64,000 bases of DNA from Rhizobium leguminosarum (GCF_001652265.1 NZ_LWBS01000272.1:6658-70657), one strand, 5' to 3'; shown: positions 49,477-58,752, counted from the stretch's first letter. Translations and numbers: made by a program. The notes: generated by a model not told the origin, from the sequence alone.

Positions 49477-50409
49477 ATGCTCGATCAGATCAAGGGTCTG
49501 CACCACGTCACGTCGATGGCGCAGGACGCCCGCACCAACAACCAGTTTTTCACCAATGCGCTCGGTCTGCGCCGCGTCAAGAAGACTGTCAATTTCGACG
49601 CGCCTGATGTCTATCACCTCTATTACGGTGACGAGGCCGGCACACCCGGCAGCGTAATGACCTATTTCCCGTTCCCGAAGATGGCGCAGGGCCGTCCCGG
49701 CACCGGTGAGGTCGGCACGACGGTGTTTTCCGTTCCCCAGGGCTCGCTCAGTTTCTGGAGCGATCGGTTCAGCACGCTTGGTATCGACGGGCTGAAGGCT
49801 GAGGAAAGTTTCGGCGAGAAACGCCTGAATTTTTCCGGTCCCGACGGTGACGGTTTCGCGCTTGTTGAAGTCGAGGACGATAACCGCCAGCCGTGGACGC
49901 ATGGCGGCATCAGCGAGGATCACGCCATTCGCGGCTTCCATTCCGTTGCCATGCGGCTGCGGGACGAGGGCGCCACGGCCGAACTCTTGAAGTTCATGGG
50001 CTACGAGGTCGCTGAAGAAAGGGACGGAGTCAAGCGGCTGATCAAGCCCTCCGGCAATGGCGCGCATCTCATCGATCTCGAGACCATGCCGAACATCGCC
50101 CGCGCGCTTCCCGGCGCCGGCTCGGTTCATCATGTCGCCTTCGCCGTCGAAAACCGCGAGAAGCAGCTCGAAGTCCGCAAGGCGCTGATGGACACGGGTT
50201 ATCAGGTCACGCCGGTGATCGACCGCGACTATTTCTGGGCGATCTATTTCCGTACGCCGGGCGGCGTGCTGTTCGAGGTCGCGACCAATGAGCCAGGTTT
50301 CGACCACGACGAGGACACGGCCCATCTCGGCGAAGCCCTGAAACTGCCGCAGCAGCACGCCCATCTTCGCGCGCTGCTCGAGCAGCACCTGCAGCCGCTC
50401 GAAGCGTAA
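49477..50409 (+). CDS. Ring-cleaving dioxygenase, glyoxalase fold (MhqO-like)
   Basis: A 310-residue vicinal oxygen chelate protein made of two glyoxalase-type halves (about 5-150 and 152-300). Probable metal ligands are the His in LHHVTSM, the His in SVHHVAFA and the Glu in GGVLFEVATNEPGF. It resembles MhqO/LinE-type quinol dioxygenases. It begins 12 bases before the adjacent hydrolase in one unit. AAGGGG lies upstream of the ATG. Confidence 0.87.
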   Translation: MLDQIKGLHHVTSMAQDARTNNQFFTNALGLRRVKKTVNFDAPDVYHLYYGDEAGTPGSVMTYFPFPKMAQGRPGTGEVGTTVFSVPQGSLSFWSDRFSTLGIDGLKAEESFGEKRLNFSGPDGDGFALVEVEDDNRQPWTHGGISEDHAIRGFHSVAMRLRDEGATAELLKFMGYEVAEERDGVKRLIKPSGNGAHLIDLETMPNIARALPGAGSVHHVAFAVENREKQLEVRKALMDTGYQVTPVIDRDYFWAIYFRTPGGVLFEVATNEPGFDHDEDTAHLGEALKLPQQHAHLRALLEQHLQPLEA

Positions 50410-50420
50410 GGAGAGGCGAT

Positions 50421-51026
50421 ATGACCGAAACTGGATATCTGCACCGGCTGCATGCCGGTGCGCCTGATAAACCCATCCTGCTGGTGCTGCACGGCACCGG
50501 TGGCGACGAAAACCAGTTTTTCGACTTCGGTCGGCGCCTGCTGCCGGAAGCGACGATTCTCTCCCCGCGCGGCGATGTTTCCGAACACGGCGCGGCGCGG
50601 TTCTTTCGACGCACCGGGGAAGGGGTCTACGACATGCCCGACCTTTCGCGCGCGACCGAGAAGATGGCTGCCTACGTCAGGGCATTCGCTGACGAGTACC
50701 GGGCTTCCGAGATTCTCGGTTTGGGATTTTCGAACGGCGCAAATATTCTTGCCAACGTGCTGATCGAGAAGGGTATCTTCGATGCCGCGGTTTTGATGCA
50801 CCCGCTCATTCCGTTTCAACCCGAAGCCCAGGTAACGCTTGTGGGAAGAAAGGTGCTGGTGACGGCGGGACAACGGGATCCGATCGCTTCCGTCTCCATG
50901 ACCGAGGCGCTGTCCGAACACCTGAAAAACCGAGAGGCGGACGTCAGGGTGGTCTGGCACCCCGGCGGTCACGAAATTGTGCCGCTCGAGATCAATGCGG
51001 TTCGCGATTTCCTCGGCAATTATTGA
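50421..51026 (+). CDS. Alpha/beta hydrolase, carboxylesterase/phospholipase type (MhqD-like)
   Basis: A 201-residue hydrolase. Oxyanion region LLVLHGTGGDENQFFDFG (about 20-37), the nucleophile elbow GLGFSNGANI (about 97-106) with a catalytic Ser, an Asp in AGQRDPI and a His in WHPGGHEI complete a triad. In Bacillus the MhqO-MhqD pair detoxifies quinones and azo compounds, which fits the gene order seen here. No local MarR regulator is present. It ends before a strong hairpin. Confidence 0.87.
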   Translation: MTETGYLHRLHAGAPDKPILLVLHGTGGDENQFFDFGRRLLPEATILSPRGDVSEHGAARFFRRTGEGVYDMPDLSRATEKMAAYVRAFADEYRASEILGLGFSNGANILANVLIEKGIFDAAVLMHPLIPFQPEAQVTLVGRKVLVTAGQRDPIASVSMTEALSEHLKNREADVRVVWHPGGHEIVPLEINAVRDFLGNY

Positions 51027-51161
51027 CGGCGCGCGCCGCGACAGCGCCACGCGTCTTTTTAGACGCGCAAAGGACGCTGCAGCATTTTGAAGTGCAGCAT
51101 ATTTGTCCTTCAATCGATTCCGATTTAAGGAATTATGCAAGTAGCTGGCGGGAGACTGATT

Positions 51162-51189
51162 TGTGGGACCGGCGAATGCCGGTCCCACA
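51162..51189. terminator. Strong hairpin between convergent genes
   Basis: TGTGGGACCGGC and GCCGGTCCCACA form a perfect 12-bp stem around GAAT, followed by TCTTT. It lies between the hydrolase and KTSC genes, and serves as a probable terminator for the former. Confidence 0.6.
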
Positions 51190-51233
51190 TCTTTGCTGGA
51201 ACGATGATACTATCATCCGTTCTCGATAAGGCA

Positions 51234-51485
51234 TTAGGGACGGGGAGGATATTTGCCCCTGATTGCCTTCATATAAAAATTTCCTGGCGATGCCGCCATC
51301 GTCAAACCGACGACGACACCCTTGGGAACGCCTTCATATTCTCGCCTCTGACCATTGGTCAGATAGACCCTTAGATGCCGGCTGTCTTCGTCGTAGGTGA
51401 TCGCCTCGATAAGCTTCGAATCAACCGCAGTTTCCACTTTGCACCCCGCAGTTTTGGATCTGAGATTCCTGATCAAGAATGTCAT
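51234..51485 (-). CDS. KTSC-domain protein
   Basis: An 83-residue protein whose C-terminal 65 residues form a KTSC domain: AVDSKLIEAITYDEDSRHL, TNGQRREYEGVPK and NFYMKAIRGKYPP. KTSC domains occur alone or with nucleic acid-binding or lysyl-tRNA-synthetase-like proteins; their function is not established. The first about 18 residues lack similarity, and a start further downstream is possible. Confidence 0.75.
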   Translation of the reverse strand: MTFLIRNLRSKTAGCKVETAVDSKLIEAITYDEDSRHLRVYLTNGQRREYEGVPKGVVVGLTMAASPGNFYMKAIRGKYPPRP

Positions 51486-51757
51486 TCACGCTCGCAACGC
51501 GCCATCATTATGCTGCGCCGCAAGGGCGTCAAGCGTGATCTGCTTTAACGTTCATTTTTTCCTGCGGCCTCTCGTTATAGTTGATTTTTGCAGCTTTTCG
51601 AAGGTCACGCCTGTGGGAATCCGATACGTGTGGCTCCTCCATTTGGGGAATATTAGCGGATAATGTCGCGAGAAACGCAATAATCGCCGGCTTAACGCCG
51701 GATTAATCATCATATAGCAAACTATAGCGTAATATTAACCGCAGCACCCTCCCAAGC

Positions 51758-52319
51758 ATGAATGATTACATCCGCAAGGCGGAGCGTGACCTCGCCGCTG
51801 CAACGGCCTATATCGGCGCTGCCGAATCGCAGTTTTATCCGAGCATCACTCTCAGTGGTTCGATCTCGCCGTCATTCATAAAACAGGCAGGCGGCGCCAA
51901 TGGCGATCTGACCACCTGGTCCTTCAGGCCGACCCTCAACCCGCCGATCTTCGATGGCGGACGGCTGCGCGCGAATGTGGAGATTACGAGATCCGATGCG
52001 AAGGCGCGGTATCTCGTGTGGAAGCAGACTGTTCTGACCGCCCTCGAAGAGGTTGAGCGCGCGCTATTATCCGTTCACCGCGACGCGCAAAGCGTTCAGG
52101 CGCTGCGGGCGCAGGTGAAGACTACGCAGGAGACTCTTGCGCTTTCGATCGGGAGCTACAAGGATGGACAATCATCTGCTGGATGCGCTGCCCTCGGTCG
52201 CGCCCAGCCTGGCGAGCTTGGCGCAGGCGGTGCAGCAGATGGCGAAGGATAATGTCGCTCTGAATATGGCAATCCGGTTACAACTTCGATGGGGCCGCGA
52301 TCCGGCCGACTTCTTATGA
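51758..52319 (+). pseudogene. Remnant of a NodT-type outer-membrane efflux lipoprotein
   Basis: The first frame (51758 to about 52160) encodes the C-terminal half of a TolC/NodT-family channel: IRKAERDLAAATAYIGAAES, TTWSFRPTLNPPIFDGGRL and TALEEVERALLSV. Around 52160 the reading frame shifts and the end of the family (LLDALPSVAPSLASLAQAV, DNVALNMAI) continues in another frame to 52319. The N-terminal half, lipobox and signal peptide are missing, and no efflux pump genes are adjacent. This is a decayed gene, not a working channel. Confidence 0.8.
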
Positions 52320-52399
52320 AGACTGAGCCTCATGCCGTGGCAGCGATGGATAAGAGATGGATTATTTCCGGCAGCCCGCCATTCAGTCGGGTCTCATAA

Positions 52400-53191
52400 A
52401 TGGGTTACATGTTTAACTATCTAGGGCCGTGGCGACGACACATACCGATACTGGCCGGCAACCTTAACAGACGCGCTCGGCTGACGTTTGCCGAAGGCGA
52501 ATTCGCTGCGGTCTACGCGATGAGCGATGTTCACGGATGTTATAACGAGCTCATCGAGGTGCATCGCCGCATCGTCGAGGATGCCGCGCGCATCCCGGGG
52601 CCGAAACTCATCGTCATGCTCGGCGACTATGTCGATCGCGGGCCTGATTCGAGTGCGGTGCTGGAGTTCCTGAGCAAGACCCCGCCGCCGGGATTTCAGC
52701 GCTTCGTCCTGTGCGGCAATCACGACGCGGAACTGGTCAAGCTCTACCGCAAGCCGGCGCGCATTCTCGAATGGCTCGGCTTTGCCGGAACGGAGACACT
52801 GCACTCATACGGTATCGACATCGAGCATCTGCTGCAGTCGGCAGCTGGAAGCGAAACAATTGCCCGCGTCATCCGCAACATGATACCCGAGCGGCATATC
52901 GAATTCCTGGAATCGCTGCCGATCATGCTGCGGATAGGAAGGGTTGTCTTTGTTCATGCGGGCATCAAGCCGGGCATCGACCTCAAAAAGCAGAAAGACA
53001 GCGACCTCATGTGGATCCGTCAGCCCTTCCTGGATGAAGGCCCGCAGCTTCCTGTCCTCGTGATCCACGGGCATACGCCGGCGCTAATCCCGACATTCGG
53101 GCCGCAACGCATCGGTATCGACACTGCGGTTTCGGCGACGGGCCGGCTGACGGTGCTGACGATAAAGGGGACGCGGGTCGGCATCCTTTAA
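52400..53191 (+). CDS. Metallophosphoesterase, serine/threonine phosphatase type
   Basis: A 263-residue cytoplasmic phosphatase with all signature motifs of the calcineurin-like family: AMSDVHGCYNE (about 41-51), MLGDYVDRGPDS (about 73-84), CGNHDAE, FVHAGIKPG and VIHGHTP. It may dephosphorylate proteins or diadenosine polyphosphates. The ATG at 52400 is used; one at 52409 is possible. Its location beside the exopolysaccharide genes, including a tyrosine autokinase at 59585, is notable, although serine/threonine-type enzymes are not the usual partners of Wzc. Confidence 0.87.
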   Translation: MGYMFNYLGPWRRHIPILAGNLNRRARLTFAEGEFAAVYAMSDVHGCYNELIEVHRRIVEDAARIPGPKLIVMLGDYVDRGPDSSAVLEFLSKTPPPGFQRFVLCGNHDAELVKLYRKPARILEWLGFAGTETLHSYGIDIEHLLQSAAGSETIARVIRNMIPERHIEFLESLPIMLRIGRVVFVHAGIKPGIDLKKQKDSDLMWIRQPFLDEGPQLPVLVIHGHTPALIPTFGPQRIGIDTAVSATGRLTVLTIKGTRVGIL

Positions 53192-53206
53192 ATCGGCGAA
53201 CATGGG

Positions 53207-53246
53207 GACGTCCGAAAACCGCTGCACGCTTTTGCGCGACATGCTT
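53207..53246. repeat. Palindromic intergenic repeat (AAAACCGCT family)
   Basis: Contains the core GAAAACCGCTGCACGCTTTT followed by GCGCGACATGCTTT. It is shorter than the other copies and lies between two convergent genes. Confidence 0.6.
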
Positions 53247-53281
53247 TAAAACCAAACGCCGCGGGATATGCTCCGCGGCGT
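53246..53281 (-). terminator. Terminator of the UDP-glucose dehydrogenase gene
   Basis: On the minus strand, ACGCCGCGG and CCGCGGCGT pair around AGCATATC and are followed by TTGGTTTTAAA, 30 bases after the stop codon. Confidence 0.7.
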
Positions 53282-53310
53282 CAGGACGATCAGATGTTCA
53301 GGAGGCTATC

Positions 53311-54639
53311 TCAGGCTCCGGTCACGTCCTGATAAAGGTTGGTGCCGATGCCGGTATAGGTAAAGCCGTGTTTGCGGACCTCGTCGCTGCGGTAGATATT
53401 GCGCAGATCGACCAGGATCGGAGTGCGCATCGACTGCTTCAGGCGATTGAAATCGAGCGCGCGGAACTGGTTCCATTCGGTGACGATGACAATCGCATCC
53501 GCACCAGCGGCCGCCTCGTAGGGTCCGCTCGCATATTCGATGTTCTCGATCACCTTGCGGGCGTTTTCCATACCCTCGGGATCGTAGCCGACCACTTGCG
53601 CGCCGTTGTCCTGCAGGGTCTGGATGACCGCGATCGCCGGGCTGTCGCGCATGTCGTCGGTGTTCGGTTTGAAGGTCAGGCCGAGGATCGCGATCTTCTT
53701 GCCGCGAATGTCTCCGCCGACGGCCGAAATCACCTTACGTCCCATCGCCCGCTTGCGGTTGTCGTTGATCGAGATCGTCGTCTCGATGAGACGCATCGGC
53801 GCATCATAATCCTGTGCCGTCTTGGCAAGGGCAAGCGTATCCTTGGGGAAGCACGAACCGCCGTAACCAGGCCCGGCATGCAGGAACTTGGATCCGATAC
53901 GGCCATCGAGACCGATGCCGCGCGAAACATCCTGGACGTTTGCGTCTACCCGTTCGCAGAGATCGGCGATCTCGTTGATGAAGGTGATCTTCATCGCGAG
54001 AAATGCATTGGCCGCATATTTGATCAGTTCCGAGGTGCGGCGAGTGGTGAAGACCAGGGGTGCCTGGTTGAGGTAAAGCGGGCGATAGACCTCGGTCATG
54101 GTTTCGCGTGCCCGGTCGTCGTTCAGCCCGACGACGATACGGTCAGGACGCTTGAAATCCTCGATGGCGGCGCCTTCGCGCAGGAATTCCGGATTGGAAA
54201 CGACGGCGACATCTGCCGCGGGATTAGTTTCGCGCATGATCCGCTCGACCTCGTCACCCGTGCCGACCGGCACCGTCGACTTGGTGACGATAACGGTGAA
54301 GCCTTCCACATAGGTGGCGATCTCGCGTGCAGCGGCGTAGACATAGGAGAGATCCGCGTGGCCGTCGCCGCGTCGGGACGGTGTGCCGACAGCGATGAAC
54401 ACGACGTCGGCGCTGCGGACACTTTCGCCGACATCGGTCGAAAAGGACAGCCGGCCGGTGCTGGCATTTTCGGCGACCAGTTGCTCGAGACCCGGCTCGT
54501 AGATCGGAATGCGGCCTTCGCGAAGGGCTTCGATCTTACTCAGATCCTTGTCGACGCAGATGACGTCGTGGCCGAAATCCGCAAAGCAAACGCCTGAAAC
54601 GAGGCCGACATAGCCTGATCCAATCATCGTGATGCGCAT
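53311..54639 (-). CDS. ugd: UDP-glucose 6-dehydrogenase
   Basis: A 442-residue enzyme that oxidises UDP-glucose to UDP-glucuronate. NAD motif MIGSGYVGLVSGVCFADFGH (about 5-24), catalytic-Cys region GPGYGGSCFPKDTLAL (about 254-269), and the C-terminal UDP-binding domain (about 315-435) with GLTFKPNTDDMRDSP. GAGGG precedes the ATG at 54639. Upstream lies a perfect 31-nt palindrome in the leader. UDP-glucuronate serves both as a building block and as the precursor for the epimerase at 42797. Confidence 0.96.
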   Translation of the reverse strand: MRITMIGSGYVGLVSGVCFADFGHDVICVDKDLSKIEALREGRIPIYEPGLEQLVAENASTGRLSFSTDVGESVRSADVVFIAVGTPSRRGDGHADLSYVYAAAREIATYVEGFTVIVTKSTVPVGTGDEVERIMRETNPAADVAVVSNPEFLREGAAIEDFKRPDRIVVGLNDDRARETMTEVYRPLYLNQAPLVFTTRRTSELIKYAANAFLAMKITFINEIADLCERVDANVQDVSRGIGLDGRIGSKFLHAGPGYGGSCFPKDTLALAKTAQDYDAPMRLIETTISINDNRKRAMGRKVISAVGGDIRGKKIAILGLTFKPNTDDMRDSPAIAVIQTLQDNGAQVVGYDPEGMENARKVIENIEYASGPYEAAAGADAIVIVTEWNQFRALDFNRLKQSMRTPILVDLRNIYRSDEVRKHGFTYTGIGTNLYQDVTGA

Positions 54640-54662
54640 ATTTCCCTCAAATCATTAGAGTA

Positions 54663-54693
54663 GAACGTCATGCTGCGTCGCAGCATGACGTTC
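54663..54693. promoter_or_regulatory. Perfect 15-1-15 palindrome in the ugd leader
   Basis: GAACGTCATGCTGCG, a central T, and CGCAGCATGACGTTC. It lies 24 bases upstream of the ugd start codon, and just before the ribosome site on the minus strand. On RNA it would form a 15-bp stem. A possible -10 (TATGAC) is adjacent upstream, so the element is at or just after the transcription start. Confidence 0.65.
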
Positions 54694-54908
54694 GTCATAG
54701 TTAATCTGGACGAAAAGACAATACCGAAGATCGCCTGAAACCCACATCGAAAATCGAACTCCGGGCACCGCAGCTTGCCGCGCGCTGCCCCCTCGATAGC
54801 CAAAACATAGGTTTTTGTGGGCGATATGACAAGTCGAGCGGCTCGTCAGAGCAGACTCGACTTCAATCCGGAAACAGGATCAATCAGACTATGTCGCTGC
54901 CTCGGTTG

Positions 54909-55508
54909 TTATAGCCGGTACCAGACGTAGGGGTCTGTTCCCGATTGAATCTTGTCCCAGCGAAGATCGGTATCCTGCCAATTCTTGATGCTGCTTTTCC
55001 TGTTGTCGAGCACGAGGTCGCCCTTGTCGGTTCTGACGACGAGGACCGCATGTCCTTCACCGGAGGGTGTATATGCCGTTGCGATCCGCAAAGCGCGCGA
55101 CGACCAGCCGATCGCAATCAGCCGACTGCGCTTGGTCAATGCGAAATCTTCGCAGTCGCCGCTGCGAACATTCACCTTCCAGACATCGCCATTCAGTTCG
55201 TTGCGGGAGTCGTTCCGGCCGACCATCGTGCGATTGACGGCGGTATTGACGTCCTTCAGTTGCAGCATTTGCTTGTCCGTCAGCGCAACAACCGCCAAAC
55301 CATTGTTGTCGCGGCATTCTGTCGGGTTCTGGGCGCAGAAGAGCACCTGGGCGAAAGGCGGAATGATCGTGCCTTTTTCAGAGATATAACTGACCGCCGA
55401 GCTTCGCGTCAGACCGCGGGCAAAACCTGCGGGACCGGCGGCAAATGCCGAGCACGCATTGCCTGCTGTAAGGGCCAGTGCCAGAAGTGTAACGAATGTT
55501 TTCTTCAT
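54909..55508 (-). CDS. Secreted transglutaminase-like cysteine peptidase (BTLCP)
   Basis: A 199-residue protein with a signal peptide (KKTFVTLLALALTAGNACSA, cleavage near AFA) and a BTLCP domain. The catalytic triad residues are visible: Cys in RSGDCEDFALTKR (about 118), His in SGEGHAVLVV (about 153) and Asp in DLVLDNR (about 168). In other bacteria such enzymes (for example LapG) cleave large adhesins; others act on periplasmic targets. Its location among capsule genes and 8 kb from a Rap-type adhesin is suggestive but not proof. Confidence 0.88.
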   Translation of the reverse strand: MKKTFVTLLALALTAGNACSAFAAGPAGFARGLTRSSAVSYISEKGTIIPPFAQVLFCAQNPTECRDNNGLAVVALTDKQMLQLKDVNTAVNRTMVGRNDSRNELNGDVWKVNVRSGDCEDFALTKRSRLIAIGWSSRALRIATAYTPSGEGHAVLVVRTDKGDLVLDNRKSSIKNWQDTDLRWDKIQSGTDPYVWYRL

Positions 55509-55816
55509 CTCTTAAATCCCCGTCAGGACAACCGATTAAGATCAGGCTTGCCTTTTTTCTCGGTCAATGGCATGGCGATCTGATGATCTGCCAAGTATTG
55601 GGCACAGAATATCTGTCCCGTTTCTGCTGCTTGGAATGAGCATAGCCGGGCCTTGTCTCGATTGGCTTAAACCTTTCGCGACAATTTTAAACGATGTGGA
55701 ATTCTGTTACACTTTAGCACGCAAGTGCTTGATGTTCAACTTATGTTAGTACGAGTAAATTAATCTCTTTGGTTGCAGTGGCTTTGGTCGCCGCCTACTG
55801 TGGTAAACGAATTCAC
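55509..55816. other. Intergenic region between the BTLCP gene and the ligase gene
   Basis: Both adjacent genes are transcribed away from it, so it must hold their promoters. A short inverted repeat (AGCAC-GCAA-GTGCT, about 55717-55730) is visible. AT content rises toward 55760. No gene or RNA was identified. Confidence 0.5.
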
Positions 55817-57241
55817 ATGTTCTCCAACCTCATCAATAAGCGGGTCTTGCGAGAGGTTTTGCTTTTTGCCTTCATCGGCCTCGTTATATTGACGCTCATA
55901 CCGTTCGGGAGCGTTACACCCTTTCCTTTCACCTTCGCCGCGATCGGGATGTTTGCCCTCGCCATCATTTCGGGACTGCTGTTCGGAGAGCCGAGACAAA
56001 GCAGATGGGTTTTCAGTATCGCTTTGCTTCTACTCGTCGTCCTGGCGGGCTGGGCGTTCATCCAAACCATCGAATTGCCCGCCAATTGGTTGGCGAATCC
56101 CGCCTGGAATGCTGCGCGTGACCTTGCAGGTGCCCAGTATGCGGCGATCTCGGTCGAACCGGCCGACACGCTCGCGTCGATCCTCTGGGTCGCGCTGCCT
56201 TTCGTCACGTTCCTGACCGGGCTTCTCTTATGCGATACCGATCAGCGCGCGCGGAAAGTGCTCGCCGGGCTCGGGCTTACGGCGGGCATCATCGCTGTTT
56301 TCGGCTTGCTGCAGTTTTTGCTGTTTCCCAACATCCTGATCGTCGTCGAGAAACACGCCTACCTCGACAGCCTGACCGCGGTCTTCGTCAACCGCAATAC
56401 CGCCGCGACCTTCCTCGGGCTTGGAACGCTGTTGATGCTGACCCTGGTCAGGGAAATTGCTCGTGCCTATTCGAACTATCCGCCCGGCGAACCGGGCCGA
56501 AACGCTCTTCTCTTGAGATCCTGGATCTATATGCTGCTCTTATGCGCATGCTTCACCGCGTTGATGCTGAGCCGCTCGCGCGCCGGGATATTTGCGACCT
56601 TTGTTGCCGCTCTCATCTATTTTCCCTGGCTTGTCATCAATTGGAACGGCTCGAGGCGTCATCTGAGACCGGCGCCAAGATGGCATTCGATGCTGAAGCT
56701 CCTCTCGGCGATTGCATTCGTGGTCGTGCTGCTGACGGTGTTTGCGGGCCAGGCGATTTTGCGCGCGCAAGAGCGGCGACTTGAGGATGATGATCGGTTT
56801 TGCATTCTGCCGGGCATATGGCGTGCCATTTCGGATCATTGGTTGACGGGAACGGGGCTCGGAACCTTCCGGACCGTGTTTTCCGCCTACCGCGATCCGG
56901 CTTGCGGAATTTTCGGGGTCTTCGACCGTGCGCATAATTTCTATCTCGAAGGATTTCTGGGCCTCGGAATATTGTTTCCGATTGCGACGGTCCTTGCCTT
57001 TTTCGTCCTTGCCAGAGTGTTCCGGCGCGGGTTCGCCCAAAGACGGCGTCTCAGGCACTATGTTCTTCTTGGTCTGGCGGCGACGGTTTTGGTCGCCCTT
57101 CATGCGGCGGTCGATTTTTCGCTGCAGATACCGGGTTTTGCGGTGTTTTACTCCGCCTTCCTCAGTGCGGTTGTCGCGATAAGCCTCGGGCGCAGCAACG
57201 GAGAGGCGGACATGGCATATGAGCGGCCGTTAACCACGTAA
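55817..57241 (+). CDS. O-antigen ligase / polysaccharide polymerase family membrane protein
   Basis: A 474-residue protein with about 11 membrane helices and a large periplasmic loop (about 335-395) containing the conserved WRAISDHWLTGTGLGTFRTV and RAHNFYLEGFLGLGILFP, typical of the Wzy_C/WaaL family that ligates or polymerises lipid-linked repeat units. An N-terminal extension up to 55769 has another ATG, but 55817 gives the usual start. It is the first gene of the plus-strand export cluster. Whether it is polymerase or ligase cannot be decided. Confidence 0.85.
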   Translation: MFSNLINKRVLREVLLFAFIGLVILTLIPFGSVTPFPFTFAAIGMFALAIISGLLFGEPRQSRWVFSIALLLLVVLAGWAFIQTIELPANWLANPAWNAARDLAGAQYAAISVEPADTLASILWVALPFVTFLTGLLLCDTDQRARKVLAGLGLTAGIIAVFGLLQFLLFPNILIVVEKHAYLDSLTAVFVNRNTAATFLGLGTLLMLTLVREIARAYSNYPPGEPGRNALLLRSWIYMLLLCACFTALMLSRSRAGIFATFVAALIYFPWLVINWNGSRRHLRPAPRWHSMLKLLSAIAFVVVLLTVFAGQAILRAQERRLEDDDRFCILPGIWRAISDHWLTGTGLGTFRTVFSAYRDPACGIFGVFDRAHNFYLEGFLGLGILFPIATVLAFFVLARVFRRGFAQRRRLRHYVLLGLAATVLVALHAAVDFSLQIPGFAVFYSAFLSAVVAISLGRSNGEADMAYERPLTT

Positions 57242-57540
57242 AGTTTAAATGGATGGATTTTAATAAGATTTTCGGAGAAGAGCGATTTAAAGTCCATTGT
57301 GCAGGTGCGAACGGTTGACTCTGAAACCCAAGAAATTTTATAGCGGGTGCAGCCTTCGGATTGTTGCGACGCAAAAAAAGTCGGACCGAAGTCGTTTTCG
57401 CTTCCTAAAGGGCTCGGCGTTGCCAGCCTGCCACAGTTAGGGGAATGTTAATCGGCTTTCAGTGTTATTGATCGGGGATTGTCTTGTATTTTGTCAGATT
57501 GCGGGGCAGTAGCTTCAGGGGCGTCAACACAGGGTATTCT

Positions 57541-58752
57541 ATGGGTTGTTCTCGTATCGGTAGTACACGCGTCGCCATTGTTGTAGCGCTAACGACTATA
57601 TTGGCAAGCTGCACATCGTTGCCAAGATCCGGTCCCGATCACAAAGATGTTGATCGCGATGCAGCCGTGAAAGTGACAACGAAGGAGCGTCGCGTCGGTA
57701 TCGACTACGCCCTGATTGATCTCAGCAAGAACGTCTTGTCGTATTTTACCACTCCCCAGCCGACATCCTTCAAGGGTTTTGGCGGTGGTCGAGGCGGTGC
57801 GCCCGAAATTCCGCTTGGTTTCGGTGATGTCGTTCAGGTTGCCATCTTCGAAGCTCAGTCCGGCGGTCTCTTCATTCCATCGGACGCAGGTAGCCGACCC
57901 GGCAATTACATCTCGCTGCCAGAGCAGACCATCGATAGAAACGGGACGATCACAATTCCCTATGCGGGTCGGGTTCCGGCTGCCGGTCGCCTGAAGGAGA
58001 CTGTAGAGCAGGACGTCGAGGATCGCCTGGCAAGCCGCGCGATCGAGCCGCAGGTGGTTATTACGACAACGACAAGCCGCTCCAGTCAGGTTGCCGTGCT
58101 CGGTGATGTCAACAATCCCCAACGCGTCGAGATCAGCCCGGCCGGTGAGCGCGTTCTGGATGTCATTTCCGCCGCGGGCGGTTTGACCACCAACAATATC
58201 GAAACGAATGTGACGCTGCAGCGCCGTGGCAAGACGGCAACCGTCGCCTACACTACGCTATTGAAGAACCCGGCCGAGAATATCTATGTTGCGCCCGATG
58301 ACACGATCTCGATCGATCATGAGCGTCGCACATATCTTGCGCTCGGCGCCGCAGGCGTCAGTGGCCGCTTCGATTTCGAAGAGTCTGATCTGACCCTTGG
58401 AGAGGCAATCGCCAAGGCGGGCGGCCTGCGCGACGACCGCGCTGATCCGGCTCAGGTCCTGCTCTACCGCCTTGTCCCCAAGAAAACGGTTGCAGCGATG
58501 CACGTGGACGCGACGAGATTTACGGGTGAAACGGTTCCGGTGATCATCCGCGCGAATCTTCGCGATCCGGCAACCTTGTTTGCTGTTCAGCAATTCAAGA
58601 TGGAAGATAAGGATATTATCTATATTTCCAATTCGGACTCTGTCGAACTGGTCAAGTTCCTTGACATCGTAAACTCGGTATCGTCCACTATTTCCGGAGT
58701 GGCCGACGATGCGAACGATACCAGCAATGCGGTCCAGGATCTTGGAAATTGA
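57541..58752 (+). CDS. Polysaccharide export outer-membrane lipoprotein, Wza/GumB family
   Basis: A 403-residue lipoprotein with signal peptide and lipobox ILASCTS (Cys at about residue 22). The Poly_export domain (about 80-170) has GFGDVVQVAIFEAQSGGLF, and SLBB domains follow (for example VVITTTTSRSSQVAVLGDVN and SIDHERRTYLALGAAGVSGR). It forms the outer-membrane channel of a Wzx/Wzy-type export system. The partner Wzc-like kinase is at 59585. The ATG at 57541 gives the lipoprotein signal at the N-terminus. Confidence 0.91.
   Translation: MGCSRIGSTRVAIVVALTTILASCTSLPRSGPDHKDVDRDAAVKVTTKERRVGIDYALIDLSKNVLSYFTTPQPTSFKGFGGGRGGAPEIPLGFGDVVQVAIFEAQSGGLFIPSDAGSRPGNYISLPEQTIDRNGTITIPYAGRVPAAGRLKETVEQDVEDRLASRAIEPQVVITTTTSRSSQVAVLGDVNNPQRVEISPAGERVLDVISAAGGLTTNNIETNVTLQRRGKTATVAYTTLLKNPAENIYVAPDDTISIDHERRTYLALGAAGVSGRFDFEESDLTLGEAIAKAGGLRDDRADPAQVLLYRLVPKKTVAAMHVDATRFTGETVPVIIRANLRDPATLFAVQQFKMEDKDIIYISNSDSVELVKFLDIVNSVSSTISGVADDANDTSNAVQDLGN

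Noticed and set aside
49382..49657. A 91-codon frame preceded by AAGGAG
   Set aside because: Despite the ribosome-site-like sequence, it overlaps the dioxygenase gene in another frame and its translation is Arg/Ser-rich without features.
51758..52252. A working outer-membrane efflux gene
   Set aside because: The frame lacks the N-terminal half and the family's C-terminus continues in a different frame, so it was called a pseudogene.
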